Source: Doryteuthis pealeii
Lineage: Eukaryota; Mollusca; Cephalopoda; Myopsida; Loliginidae
Assembly: GCA_023376005.1 (NCBI GenBank)
Contig: CM042147.1
Coordinates: forward strand, 120,356,963-120,420,962
Direction of reading: 5' to 3'
Length of the DNA: 64,000 bases
Positions 22,468 through 32,169 of this stretch are shown piece by piece (the stretch's first letter is position 1; each line of letters opens with the position of its first letter). A model generated the notes under the pieces. That model did no database searches. It saw only the letters and a program-made list of their open reading frames with translations, and had not been told where the DNA came from. A program made the position numbers and the translations under genes.

Positions 22468-22786
22468 ACTAAATGTTAGTCTTTAAATATGTATGCACTT
22501 TATTACATCCTGGAGAGTGTCGTCAGTGATGTCAATGCTTGGTTCCTCGGGGAGTTTTGGGTCTTACAAGATCATACTCCCCTCACCAGGCGGACCCTAT
22601 CAGAGAAAATGAAACTCTGATCTGCCCTAAAAAGCTCTCAGCATCACTGATTGTTGTAGAAATGACAAGCTATGCAAATTGTGATGCAACTAGAAGTAGG
22701 AAGATTAAGAATAATGCTAGTAAAAATTATTATCACTTGCAAAAATATGCGCCCTCTGGGCACAAGTATTGAAGTTTTGATATAGT

Positions 22787-22916
22787 TATTTACTAAGCTT
22801 AGCTTAGATACAGCACAAGGCCAGATGTATGGGGTACCCAGTGAGAATCGAACTCACTAACAATGGTCTGCCTAGTTAGCTTGCTAACCATAAAGCTACA
22901 TGAGGTGCCTAAAAAT
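22787..22916 (-). mobile_element. SINE-C copy
   Basis: Minus-strand copy from TACTAAGCTTAGCTTAGATA, through CAGTGAGAATCGAACTCACT (B-box complement), to TTAGCTTGCTAACCATAAAG (A-box complement). Confidence 0.8.
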
Positions 22917-22921
22917 TGGAC

Positions 22922-22949
<28 letters not shown>

Positions 22950-22957
<8 letters not shown>

Positions 22958-23082
22958 ATTTATATTTTTGCTTGAAGGCAATTACAATGCGTAAATCGCA
23001 TAAAATTCGATAATTATAATCAAATTTTATGCGATATACGCATTGTAATTGCCTTCAAGCAAAAATATAAATAATAATATAT
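22950..23082. repeat. Palindrome next to TA tracts
   Basis: Near-perfect arms of about 60 bp centred near 23016; the outer part TATTATTATTTATATTTTTG and its complement, the inner part GGCAATTACAATGCG and its complement. Confidence 0.88.
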
Positions 23083-23126
23083 ACTTTATTCAAAACAATG
23101 CTTCTAAAAAAAACAAACATCCAAAA

Positions 23127-23177
<51 letters not shown>

Positions 23178-23277
23178 GAAAGAGGATTGGAATGAATCCG
23201 ACAGAATGTGGTCTGAGTTTTGTTTCTTTCATTCCTCATATTTCTACCACACAAACATATATATATATATATATATA

Positions 23278-23560
23278 TATACCTCTCCACACAGGCAGGA
23301 TGTGGCACAAGCTCAATTTCTTAACCAAAGTTTAACAGGTTTGAATTCAGAGTTTTCCTTCTCCTAGACTGGTTACCTAGCTACGGTTAAAGAACCCAGT
23401 CTGCTCTACTATTTACCCATAGCTGGAGGGAGAATAGTCAGATTCATACCTTTCCCAAGGGTATTAGCAATATGTGTAATCCAAACTGCTTCATCCTGGA
23501 TTTGAACTCAGGTCAACAAGTCCATTTTCTACGACTCTAACCATTAAACCACACGCTTTG
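23278..23560 (-). mobile_element. SINE-B copy, near full length
   Basis: From CTCTCCACACAGGCAGGATG through CTCCTAGACTGGTTACCTAG to the head complement CTCTAACCATTAAACCACAC. Confidence 0.85.
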
Positions 23561-23854
23561 AAGTTTTGATATAATTGAATATTTATATTGAATTAGAAAG
23601 ACTAATGAAATTAAATAAGAACACAAAAATGATTACTTATTTTCACTTTATTCTAATTGATTCCAATTTAAATTAAACATAGGATTGATTTTAATACATT
23701 TGAGAATAAAACAATATCAGAAATTAATAACACTAAGTGATTATTTATTAAACACGGTTTTGTTAAAACCGGTATGCAAATCATTCACACCATATACTAT
23801 GTAAACATTTATTTCTTAATGATATATAACACACATCAGAGGATTTTAAGCACA

Positions 23855-24082
23855 TTAACTCTTAATGTTCTATACCACCTCATTCCACCCGGCTGGAAGT
23901 CATATTTGTTTTCCTAATCCATCCCAAATGATAGTCTTTGTTTAAATGTTATATTACACATATTTAGCAGTCTTTGATTTACGGGAAATAACTTGGGTAA
24001 ATTTAAATGAAAAGGATCATTTTTTAATAAATCCTTATAAGGAATGGGGCTCTGGAATTCTCAACAGGATGTTAAGAGTTAA
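23855..24082. mobile_element. TTAA-MITE copy 3
   Basis: Bounded by TTAA on both sides, with inverted ends TTAACTCTTAATGTTC and AGGATGTTAAGAGTTAA. Inserted in Hel-1. The flanks join to a sequence matching the uninterrupted Hel-1 copy near 7785. Confidence 0.78.
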
Positions 24083-24236
24083 TAATATGGACTGTTTTGA
24101 AGCAAATTGATCTTAGCTAGAAATTAACATTATTAATAAATAAGAAATATTCTTAATTAACATTAAATAATGATTATTTAATAACCATTGAGAATATAAC
24201 ATAAATAACTAAGTGAATGAGTGACTTTGGTGGTGA

Positions 24237-24388
24237 CATAGTTTTGGTGGAGCCCCACATCAGCTCCTTACTTTACAGCACAGATCCCTGTGCTACTCAT
24301 ACACTGAGTTGGCGAGGGCTGGTATTGAACCAGGAACCTTGTGATTCCTAACCGAATGCTCTACCAGCTGAGCTAAACCGGCCTTAAA
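24237..24388 (-). mobile_element. SINE-A, head-side part
   Basis: Contains CACATCAGCTCCTTACTTTA, GGCTGGTATTGAACCAGGAA and the head complement GCTCTACCAGCTGAGCTAAA, the clearest A-box copy on this strand. Confidence 0.83.
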
Positions 24389-24547
24389 ACATTCTATTCC
24401 ATATATTCATCTAGCATCTAACAGATGAAAAAATTCAGTAATTTTTTTTTAAATTTCTGTCTTGGTTGGGGCAAGAACTTTCCAGTGCCCTCTGTCTTCA
24501 CTACCTCAGAGCTCCGTCATCCATTCTATATATAAATAGACATTAGG

Positions 24548-24985
24548 TGCCTGTAGTGTAATGGTTATTGTCAGAAGAACTAGTAAAGTAAAGGCATCAG
24601 GGTGGCCTAAAGTCGGTATCAGCCAGACAGCAAGGGAGTCTATCCCCTTTTCACTAGCAGTAGACCAAGGAGATTGTTTTAGCATCCGAGTCGGAGCACC
24701 ACACCTACCATCAGCTCCTCACTTTACTGCACAGATTGTTGTGCTACTCATACGCTGAGTTGGCAAGGGCTGGTTCCATTTCCCATAGAGCTAATACCCT
24801 TGAGAAAGGTATGAATCAAACTATTCTCCCTCCAGCTATGGGTAAATAGTAAGGCAGACTGGGCTCTTTAACTTTGGTATTGCAATTGGTCTAGGAGAAG
24901 GAAATTAAATTAAAACTTGTTAAACTCTGCTTAAAAATTCCCCTCGTGTCACATCCTGATTGTGCAAAGGTGTTGGGTAAATACA
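24548..24985 (+). mobile_element. SINE-B with nested SINE-A
   Basis: The SINE-B head (TGTAGTGTAATGGTTATTG) stops at about 24580 and its body resumes at about 24775 with CCATTTCCCATAGAGCTAAT. Between them is a minus-strand SINE-A fragment (GTGGCCTAAAGTCGGTATCA to GCTGAGTTGGCAAGGGCTGG). Confidence 0.8.
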
Positions 24986-25014
24986 TACACATAAATAGAC
25001 ATACATTGTTGTTC

Positions 25015-25372
25015 GTAGATCATCTGCCTAGAAACCACAAGGTTACAGGTTCAATACTGGCCCTCAACAACTCAACACATGAGCAGTATAGCTTGGATCT
25101 GTGCATTAAAATTGAGTGCTAATGGTAGGTGTGGTGGTCCACCTCTGACTAGCACTAGTGATAAGAGGATAGACTCCTTTTCTGTCCAGCAGATACTGCC
25201 TAGAAACCACAAGGTTCGTGGTTCAGTAAAGGCCCTTAACAACAACAAATGAGCAGTATAGCTTGGATCTGTGCATTAAAATTGAGTGCTGATGTTAGGT
25301 GTAGTGGTCCACCTCTGACTAGCACTAGTAATAAGAGGATAGACTCCTTTGCTGTCCAGCAGATACCAACAA
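25015..25372 (+). repeat. Tandemly duplicated diverged SINE-A
   Basis: Two adjacent ~178-bp units both start near TGCCTAGAAACCACAAGGTT and end TCCAGCAGATAC. Both share the changes GAGCAGTATAGCTTGGATCT and GTGCATTAAAATTGAGTGCT, so they arose by duplication of one copy rather than by two insertions. Confidence 0.8.
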
Positions 25373-25610
25373 TTGGCCACTATTTTACTCTATGTCTCTT
25401 AGTAAACAATTCAGAATCATACAATTTACATTTTCTTTAAAATTAATCTTAAACAACCCTCTTCAACTAAATTCAAATCATAAATTCTTTAACCTACTTT
25501 TTTTTATCAGTATTAACAAAATTGAAAAAATGTATTTTTTATCTCAGTATTTGTCCTTTATTTTCCCACTAGAAGTGACTACCCTATCTCACCTGGGTAG
25601 AGAAGAAATA

Positions 25611-26997
25611 AGCTATAAAAATGCACTATTTATTATCCTACTATAAAAATGCACTGTTAATTATCCTACTATAAAAATGCACTATTTATTATCCTACTAT
25701 AAAAATGCACTATTTATTATCCTACTATAAAAATGCAGTTAATTATCCTACTATAAAAATGCACTATTTATTATCCTACTATAAAAATGCACTGTTAATT
25801 ATCCTACTATAAAAAGCACTGTTAATTATCTAAAAATGCACTACTATAAAATGCACCTACTATAAAAGCACTGTTTATTATCCAACTATAAAAATGCACT
25901 GTTTATTATCCAACTATAAAAGGCACTGTTATTTATCTACTATAAAAATGCACTGTTTATTATCCTACTATAAAAATGCACTGTTTATTATCCAACTATA
26001 AAATGCACTGTTTATCCAACTATAAAAATGTGTTTATATCCTACTATAAAAATGCACTGTTTATTATCCAACTATAAAAAATGCACTGTTTATTATCCTA
26101 CTATAAAAATGCACTGTTTATTATCCAACTATAAAAATGCACTGTTTATTATCCTACTATAAAAAATGCACTGTTTATTATCCAACTATAAAAAATGCAC
26201 TGTTTATTATCCAACTATAAAAATGCACTATTATGCACTGTTAATTATCCTACTATAAAAATGCACTGTTTATATCCTACTATAAAAATGCACTGTTATT
26301 ATCCTACTATAAAAATGCACTGTTTATTATCCAACTATAAAAATGCACTGTTTATTATCCTACTATAAAAATGCACTGTTATTATCCTACTATGAAAATG
26401 CACTGTTTATTATCCTATGACCTATAAAAATGCACTGTTATTATCCTACTATAAAAATGCACTGTTTATTATCCGACTATAAAAATGCACTGTTTATTAT
26501 CCGACTATAAAAATGCACTGTTTATTAAAATGCACTGTTTATTATCCGACCATAAAAAATGCACTGTTTATTATCCTACTATAAAAATGCACTGTTTATT
26601 ATCCGACCATAAAAATGCACTGTTTATTATCCAACTATAAAAATGCACTGTTTATTATCCTAAAAATGCACTGTTTATTATCCTATATGCACTGTTAATT
26701 ATCCAACCATAAAAATGCACTGCACTGTTTATTATCCAACTATAAAAATGCACTGTTTATTATCCTACCATAAAATGCACTGTTTATTATCCAACTATAA
26801 AAATGCACTGTTATTTTATCCTACTATAAAAATGCACTGTTTATTATCCAACTATAAAAATGCACTGTTAATTATCCTACTATAAAAATGCACTGTTTAT
26901 TATCCAACTATAAAAATGCACTGTTAATTATCCAACTATAAAAATGCACTGTTTATTATCCGACCATAAAAATGCACTGTTTATTATCCTACTATAA
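25611..26997. repeat. Minisatellite of ~28-bp unit (~50 copies)
   Basis: About 1.39 kb of the unit CTATAAAAATGCACTGTTTA plus TTATCCTA. Most variation is at one site (CTACTA, CAACTA, CGACCA) and in small deletions. Variant blocks are clustered: ACTATTTA at the left end, GTTTATTATCCGAC in the right half. It ends about 200 bp before exon B. Confidence 0.95.
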
Positions 26998-27200
26998 AAT
27001 CATTGAAAATCAGAAAGTGATTGTCAGTGGTTAAAATTTAATGCAATAATTTCTAACAGAATAAAGCCACTTGTGTGTACAATGTGGTTCCTTTTTAGTT
27101 TTGCCTCAATTTCTTTATCTTCTTTGTCATTTTTAATTTTATTTTATCATTGTTTTTAAAGGTATAACATTTTAAGATGATTTTTCTTTTCTTTTTTCAG

Positions 27201-27341
27201 CTCAACGCCCCGTTGTTTGTCACTTGGTATCAGTGTGTAATAACTGTTTTACTGTGTGCACTTCTCAGTTTCTTCAGTTCCTTATTCCCCTCAAAAATCT
27301 CTTTCCCACCTTTTAAAATTGATCCAAAATTATGTTGGACT
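27201..27341 (+). CDS. SLC35C1: GDP-fucose transporter, exon B (TM2 and loop)
   Basis: A 141-bp exon of 47 whole codons, phase 0 at both ends. It is preceded by a pyrimidine-rich tract ending TTTTTTCAG and followed by GTAAGT. It begins LNAPLFVTWYQCVITVLLCA, aligning with the TM2 segment of SLC35C1 (TPIFVTFYQC-VTTLLC), then continues through a hydrophilic loop to DPKLCWT. The frame joins directly to exons A and C. The upstream intron (about 6.1 kb) is filled with tandem repeats, the last ending about 200 bp before this exon. Confidence 0.92.
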
Positions 27342-27494
27342 GTAAGTATTCATTATATTTTCTTTCTCTCATTCTCTGTTCATTCTTCCTCCTTCTTCCT
27401 CTTTCTCTCTTGAAAAGGCATGAACTCAAACCTACCTGTTCCATATCTTATCACCAGTCTTTTTGATAACTCTATGATATATATATATGTATAT

Positions 27495-27635
27495 GATTTG
27501 TGCGGTAAAGTAAGGAGTTGATGGTAGGTGTGGCGCACCACCTCATGCAAAAATGATCTCCTTGGTCTAGCGCTTGTGAAAAGGGGATAGACTCTCTCAC
27601 TGATTGGCTGATACGACTTTAGGCCACCCCCGACT
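27495..27635 (+). mobile_element. SINE-A body fragment
   Basis: Starts at TTGTGCGGTAAAGTAAGGAG and ends at CTTTAGGCCACCCCCGACTT, next to a TA tract. No head. Confidence 0.75.
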
Positions 27636-27739
27636 TATATATATATATATATAAACTTTTAGACTTTAGTGAATTCAAACCGTTTCTAGAAAGTGGTGTG
27701 TGTATATATATATATTTATATATATGTTAGAATAGTATA

Positions 27740-27990
27740 AAGTAAAATCGCCAGCGCGGCCTAAAGTCAGCATCAGCCAAACCACAAGGGAGTCTATCCC
27801 CTTTTCACTAACGCTAGACCAAAGTGATTTTTTGTGTCTGAGATGGAGCACCACACCTATCATCAGCTCATTACTTTACTGCACAGATCCCTGTGCTACT
27901 CATACTCTAAGTTGGTGAGGGCCAGTGTCGAACCAGGAACCTTGTGGTTCCTAGGCACACGCTCTACCCACTGAGCTAAACCGACCCTTA
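27740..27990 (-). mobile_element. SINE-A copy, near full length
   Basis: Runs from GCGGCCTAAAGTCAGCATCA to the head complement CTACCCACTGAGCTAAACCG. Confidence 0.85.
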
Positions 27991-28087
27991 GAACAGTATT
28001 GACATAGTCAATGGCAGTTGGGACTGTCGGTTTCTTGTCTATGTGGTCATCAGGCAAAGAGAGTTATTAATATCATTATTATTATTA

Positions 28088-28742
28088 CTAGCAAATATAT
28101 GCACCCTCCGGGTGCAAGTATTTAAGTTTTAATGTAATAAAATATTGTATTAAATTAGAAAGGCTAATGAAACTAAATAAGAATACAGATAAAAAGATTT
28201 GAAACAGAGGGAGTATAATAAAAGATTTGAAACAGAGGGAGTATAATAAAAAATGGAACAACTGAAACTTACTCTTCCATCACTCTCGTCTTTCATTGTT
28301 ATTTTTTCTAATTTAAATATTTAGTTATAAGAGGAAGTAAAGAATAAAATGACAGTTATTTTATATTGTTAATGGATTTCATTTAAGATTCATTGAAGAG
28401 ATTTTTGCTTATATTCATTAAAATAAAACCAAACAGTTAGAAATCAATAATACTAAGCACATATTTATTAAATTCGATTTTTTAATATTAATATGCAAAT
28501 TAGCCTTCCCGTTCACAGTGTAAACCGATATTTTGTTGTATATATAAATCTAATTGCATGTAGTCAGTATGTAGACATAGTTAACAGTATTAATAATGTC
28601 AGACAATTTTATTAATAATTGAGGTTTAGATAAAAATAAAATCATGGAGAATGTGATGTCAATAATTAAGAGAATTGTGACTTGAGTAGGAATATAGTTT
28701 CGGTTACAGACAGAAAAACACACAATCTCCATTATAATAAGA
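28088..28742 (-). mobile_element. Hel-1 Helitron, complete copy
   Basis: A 655-bp element. On the minus strand it starts TCTTATTATAATGGAG and ends with a GC-rich hairpin (GCACCCGGAGGGTGC), then ATATATTTG and CTAG. It lies exactly between A and T with no target duplication. These are the diagnostic ends of a rolling-circle transposon. No coding sequence, so non-autonomous. The Ty3 element begins 58 bp further on. Confidence 0.85.
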
Positions 28743-28794
28743 TTATTGTAACTTTTGGTCTTTAATGAATACAAAATGTTTCTAGAACAATTTA

Positions 28795-28799
28795 CTCAG
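28795..28799. other. Target-site duplication CTCAG (left)
   Basis: Matches CTCAG at 31352-31356 immediately after the right LTR. Confidence 0.85.
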
Positions 28800-28968
28800 T
28801 GTAGAATACTGATAATTGTTATTCTGTGTTACTTTCACCCTTAGCCAGGATTGAACCTGCAGTCTGGAAATGACTGTTACAGATTATTAACTATTGGACA
28901 GTAGTAACTTCATGTTAGGCTTGGTCAGTCAAACCAATTGTTGACTGTCTAACTGACTGACTTCAATA
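28800..28968 (+). mobile_element. 5' LTR of a Ty3-type element
   Basis: A 169-bp LTR from TGTAGAATACTGATAATTG to ACTGACTGACTTCAATA. Identical by eye to the right LTR (31183-31351), so insertion is recent. The primer-binding site starts at the next base. From 28812 it is also the outer part of a 204-bp palindrome arm. Confidence 0.9.
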
Positions 28969-29226
28969 TGGCGCTGCGAACAGGATTCGAACCTGTGAGG
29001 GAATAACCCATTGGATTTCGAATCCAATGGGTTATTCCCTCACAGGTTCGAATCCTGTTCGCAGCGCCATATTGAAGTCAGTCAGTTAGACAGTCAACAA
29101 TTGGTTTGACTGACCAAGCCTAACATGAAGTTACTACTGTCCAATAGTTAATAATCTGTAACAGTCATTTCCAGACTGCAGGTTCAATCCTGGCTAAGGG
29201 TGAAAGTAACACAGAATAACAATTAT
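28812..29226. repeat. Perfect palindrome, 204-bp arms, 7-base loop
   Basis: Left arm 28812-29015 and right arm 29023-29226 are exact reverse complements by eye, separated by TTTCGAA (29016-29022). Each arm holds LTR (minus its first 12 bases), primer-binding site and the tRNA-Ser 3' half. The right arm runs directly into pol sequence at 29227. Confidence 0.93.
28969..29027 (-). other. Primer-binding site extended into a tRNA-Ser(CGA) 3' half
   Basis: Read on the minus strand this is a tRNA 3' half. It has the anticodon arm TTGGA-TTCGAAA-TCCAA with anticodon CGA, U33 and A37, and a type II variable arm (GGG-TTAT-TCCC). The T arm ACAGG-TTCGAAT-CCTGT follows, then the acceptor strand, discriminator G and CCA. 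A normal primer-binding site covers only 10-18 bases of the 3' end; here about 59 bases match. The CCA end means a mature tRNA was copied. It is not a tRNA gene: the 5' half is absent. Confidence 0.85.
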
Positions 29227-30436
29227 TTGAACTCCCAATGCAAGCGAGAGACACACCACACCAGCTCGCCATTCCAATTGGCATTACAGGTACCTTCCAA
29301 CACTAAGAAAACTGTCTTAGATGCTATGGATGGCTATCATTCAATCCCTCTAGATGAGGAATCACAACCACTCACTACCTTCATCACTGAGTGGGGTCGT
29401 TTTATGTATCTGCGAATGCCCCAGGGATATTTAGCCTCCGGCGATGCCTATACACGCAGATATGATGAAATAATCAGAGATGTTCCCGCAAAGTTAAGGT
29501 AGTTGATGATACCCTACTCTATGACGAAAATATAGAAGGTGCTTTTTATCATACCTTTGATTATTTGTCACTGTGTGCAGAAAATGGGATCACGCTCAAC
29601 AAGGAAAATTCCAATTTTGTCAGGATGTGGTTCAATTTGGTGGTCTCCAAATAACACCAACAGGAGTTGCCCCTTCCAAAGAACTACTCAATGCAATAAA
29701 AAACTTCCCTATCCCAAAGAACATAACCGACGCAAGGTCATGGTTTGGGTTGGTTAATCAAGTGGCATGGGCATACTCCCTAAGCCCATAATGGCTCCTT
29801 TTCGAGACCTGGTCAAACAAAATTCACACTTTACGTGGAACCAAGATCTCGAGAACGCGTTCCGCAAATCTAAGGAGGTTATCGTTGGCTTGGTAAAGAA
29901 GGGAGTTACAAGCTTTGACATCAATCGTGCAACCTGCCTTGCCCCAGACTGGAGCAAAGAAGGTATGGGTTTTTTTATTGCTCCAAAAACACTGCACATG
30001 CCCCACAGACAAGGCTCCAGTTTGTTGCACAGAGGGCTGGCGCAATTATTTGCAGGTAGCAGATTCTGCACTGACGCAGAGCGCCGATATGCACCCATTG
30101 AGGGCGAAGCAGCTGCAATCGCCTGGTCATTAGACAAATGCCGCATGTTTATCATGGGATGCCCTAATGTAATAGTGGTCACAGACCACCAGCCTTTAAC
30201 AGGGGTATTTGGTGATAGGGACCTTAGTAAGATTCACAACCCACGCCTATTTAAACTGAAGGAGAGGTCCCTAAGATATTTCTTTACCATTCAGCACTGC
30301 CCCGGCAAGTGGCACAAGGGTTCTGATGCCATATCCCGCAACCCAGTTGCCATAGTAGAAGCCCTTACTACTTTATTCTCAACACAACCTTCTAACCAGG
30401 ACATACACCTCTCTGACGACATAGAAAATCATCAGT
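29227..30436 (+). pseudogene. Ty3-type pol: reverse transcriptase and RNase H, broken
   Basis: RT begins mid-domain. LDAMDGYHSIPLDEESQPLT and RMPQGYLASGDAYTRRYDEI correspond to RT blocks before the catalytic box. The box itself (VVDDTLLYD) lies in a different frame after a stop near 29502. Further frame changes fall near 29600 and 29765. Then an RNase H/tether region is open from 29767: FDINRATCLAPDWSKEGMGF, RRYAPIEGEAAAIAWSLDKC and VVTDHQPLTGVF, ending at TAG (30438). At least three frameshifts; gag, protease and the RT N-terminus are missing. It cannot encode a working polymerase. Confidence 0.85.
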
Positions 30437-30962
30437 AGCATACCCTCAATCCAATGGCCGAGCGGAACTCGCTGTCAAAACTGCCAAAAGGATAATCCAT
30501 GGCAACACAGGCCCTCAGGGTTCACTAGACAATGATAGTGTTGTCCAAGCAATCCTCCAATACCGCAATACTCCCATTCAAGGCATCGGCCTATCCCCAG
30601 CGCAGTTGCTGCTCCACCGCCGACTCCGGGATTCGATCCCATTAAGACCTATCCTCTACAAACCACATTCTGAATGGATAGCCGCAGCACAACGTCGTGA
30701 GGAGAGTTTTCGTCAACGGAATGTCCTGCTGTCGGAAAGATACAATAGGTACACACACAGTCTTGACCCGCTACAGAATGGTGACAAAGTAGCCATTCAA
30801 AACCCATCAAACCGCCAGTGGACCACTACAGGCACCGTCATTGAGGTTCTCCCACATCGGCAATACCGGCTCCGAGTGGACGGATCAGGTAGGATCACAC
30901 TCAGAAACCGACGCTTCCTGAAAAAAGCTGACCACAAAACCCAAACCCACACCATTGCCTAG
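30437..30962 (+). pseudogene. Ty3-type integrase C-terminal part
   Basis: Begins SVAYPQSNGRAELAVKTAK, the end of the integrase core including the catalytic Glu. It continues through QAILQYRNTPIQGIGLSPAQ to a C-terminal SH3-like region with VAIQNPSNRQW and VIEVLPHRQYRLRVDGSGRI, ending at TAG. The zinc-binding N-terminus and the two catalytic Asp residues are missing: RNase H joins directly to the end of the integrase core, an internal deletion. Confidence 0.85.
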
Positions 30963-31159
30963 TGCTATGCTTGATCCCATTGGCTCCAACTCTAAACACC
31001 CCACACCTCAACACTAGGGACCTGGCCTCACCCAATGTCACTCCGCCCCCAAAACCAAGGCCGACGAAAATACCCCGGGCATTGTCAAGATTGCTCCCCT
31101 CTAATCAGCCTGGCCGAAAGGAACTAATTTCTCCTCAAAGGCCAATACGCCTGCGCAAT

Positions 31160-31182
31160 GGGAGAGGGGGAGGAAGGGGAGA
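31160..31182 (+). other. Polypurine tract of the Ty3-type element
   Basis: A purine-only run of 22-23 bases (GGAGAGGGGGAGGAAGGGG within it) ends immediately before the right LTR, the expected position of the plus-strand primer. Confidence 0.88.
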
Positions 31183-31351
31183 TGTAGAATACTGATAATT
31201 GTTATTCTGTGTTACTTTCACCCTTAGCCAGGATTGAACCTGCAGTCTGGAAATGACTGTTACAGATTATTAACTATTGGACAGTAGTAACTTCATGTTA
31301 GGCTTGGTCAGTCAAACCAATTGTTGACTGTCTAACTGACTGACTTCAATA
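31183..31351 (+). mobile_element. 3' LTR of the Ty3-type element
   Basis: 169 bp, identical to 28800-28968, followed by the target duplication CTCAG (31352-31356). Confidence 0.92.
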
Positions 31352-31389
31352 CTCAGAAAATAACAGATTAAGAAAAATCTGACAAAATG

Positions 31390-31507
31390 TAACGAATATA
31401 AAGGAAAGGTGAATAATAAGCACAAACAATCGATTCAATTAATATTTTGTCTCTGTTAGCTCAGAAATGATTGTTTGTGTTTGTTATTCACCTTTCCTTT
31501 ATGGTTG
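31390..31507. repeat. Inverted repeat, ~45-bp arms
   Basis: ATAAAGGAAAGGTGAATAA near 31398 and its complement near 31485, with further pairing through CACAAACAATC. The loop is around 31445. Confidence 0.75.
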
Positions 31508-31617
31508 TTATATGCACTAGCTGAAGTACCCATTTATGCCAAGTAAATATATGAACATTTAATTTCTATTCACCATGAATGTGTAGATTTGCTTTTCTCT
31601 GTATTTTCAATTTCAAA

Positions 31618-31872
31618 ATTCGGACCATATGACCTTTAGGCACCCCTATTTGATCTCGATTAAGAAAGGACATGTTTTTCATTTACACCGTCAATATCCG
31701 GTTGTTTTAAAAGACAATTTTTAGATTTTTTTTTTTAATTATAAAACTAACCCCTAATCCTAACCCTAACCACTAACAAACAACCGGATATTGACGGTGT
31801 AAATGAAAAACATGTCATTTCTTAATCGAGATTAAAAAGGAGTGCCTTAAGGTAATATGGTCACAAAATTCA
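31618..31872. mobile_element. Foldback MITE with telomere-like loop
   Basis: Ends GGACCATATGACCTTTAGGC and the diverged complement at 31850-31862; arms include ACATGTTTTTCATTTACACC and GTCAATATCCGGTTGTT. The loop contains CCTAATCCTAACCCTAACC. Sister copies: 36765-36945 and 46738-47145. Confidence 0.78.
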
Positions 31873-31953
31873 AAGCGTATTCTCATTAACCACACAGTAT
31901 ATTGTATTTTATTCTGAATATATGTAAAAAAAAAAAATGTTTTTTCTTTGCAG

Positions 31954-32070
31954 ACACTACCTCTGTCAGTAATATTTGTTGGGATGATATCTTTCAACAA
32001 CCTTTGTCTAAAATATGTAGAAGTTCCTTTCTACTACATCAGCCGATCTTTATCAACAGTCTTCAATGTT
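31954..32070 (+). CDS. SLC35C1: GDP-fucose transporter, exon C (TM3-TM4)
   Basis: A 117-bp, 39-codon, phase 0/0 exon between TTTGCAG and GTAAGT. It contains [20 protein letters not shown] followed by [12 protein letters not shown], one of the most conserved parts of the family ([16 protein letters not shown], then VGRSLTTVFNV in vertebrates). The preceding 4.6-kb intron carries a Hel-1 Helitron and the palindromic Ty3 element, both outside the splice signals. Confidence 0.94.
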
Positions 32071-32169
32071 GTAAGTTCTCTTTCTTTCTTACTTTCTTTT
32101 TTGTTTAAATTTAAAATGATTTTTTTCTTGTTAAGAGTTTTCCAACTGGAGTCTGTTCAATTGAACACA

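Larger units (their letters stand above)
22735..24247 (-). mobile_element. Hel-1 Helitron, fragmented by insertions
   Basis: The 3' hairpin region (ATATGCGCCCTCTGGGCACA) and body (GAAGTTTTGATATA repeated at about 22770 and 23565) flank an insertion block of SINE-C, a palindrome, TA tracts and SINE-B. Body sequence continues to the TTAA-MITE at 23855 and resumes at 24083. The 5' end is lost where SINE-A starts. Confidence 0.6.

Noticed and set aside
25611..26997. CRISPR-like array
   Set aside because: The units are contiguous tandem repeats with no unique spacers, in an animal intron.
28969..29069. Functional tRNA-Ser gene
   Set aside because: Only the 3' half from the anticodon arm is present, it carries CCA (not encoded in animal tRNA genes), and it sits at the LTR primer position in both palindrome arms.
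29011..29069. tRNA-Arg(TCG) reading of the palindrome loop on the + strand
   Set aside because: The long variable arm and G discriminator fit Ser, and the minus-strand reading gives a canonical CGA loop; the + reading is the mirror copy.
30962..31195. A separate Pro-rich gene after the integrase
   Set aside because: It is the 3' part of the Ty3 element before the purine tract and runs into the LTR.
31747..31775. Interstitial telomere sequence
   Set aside because: The run is short and imperfect and lies in the loop of a dispersed foldback element that has other copies, so it is not evidence of a chromosome end or fusion.
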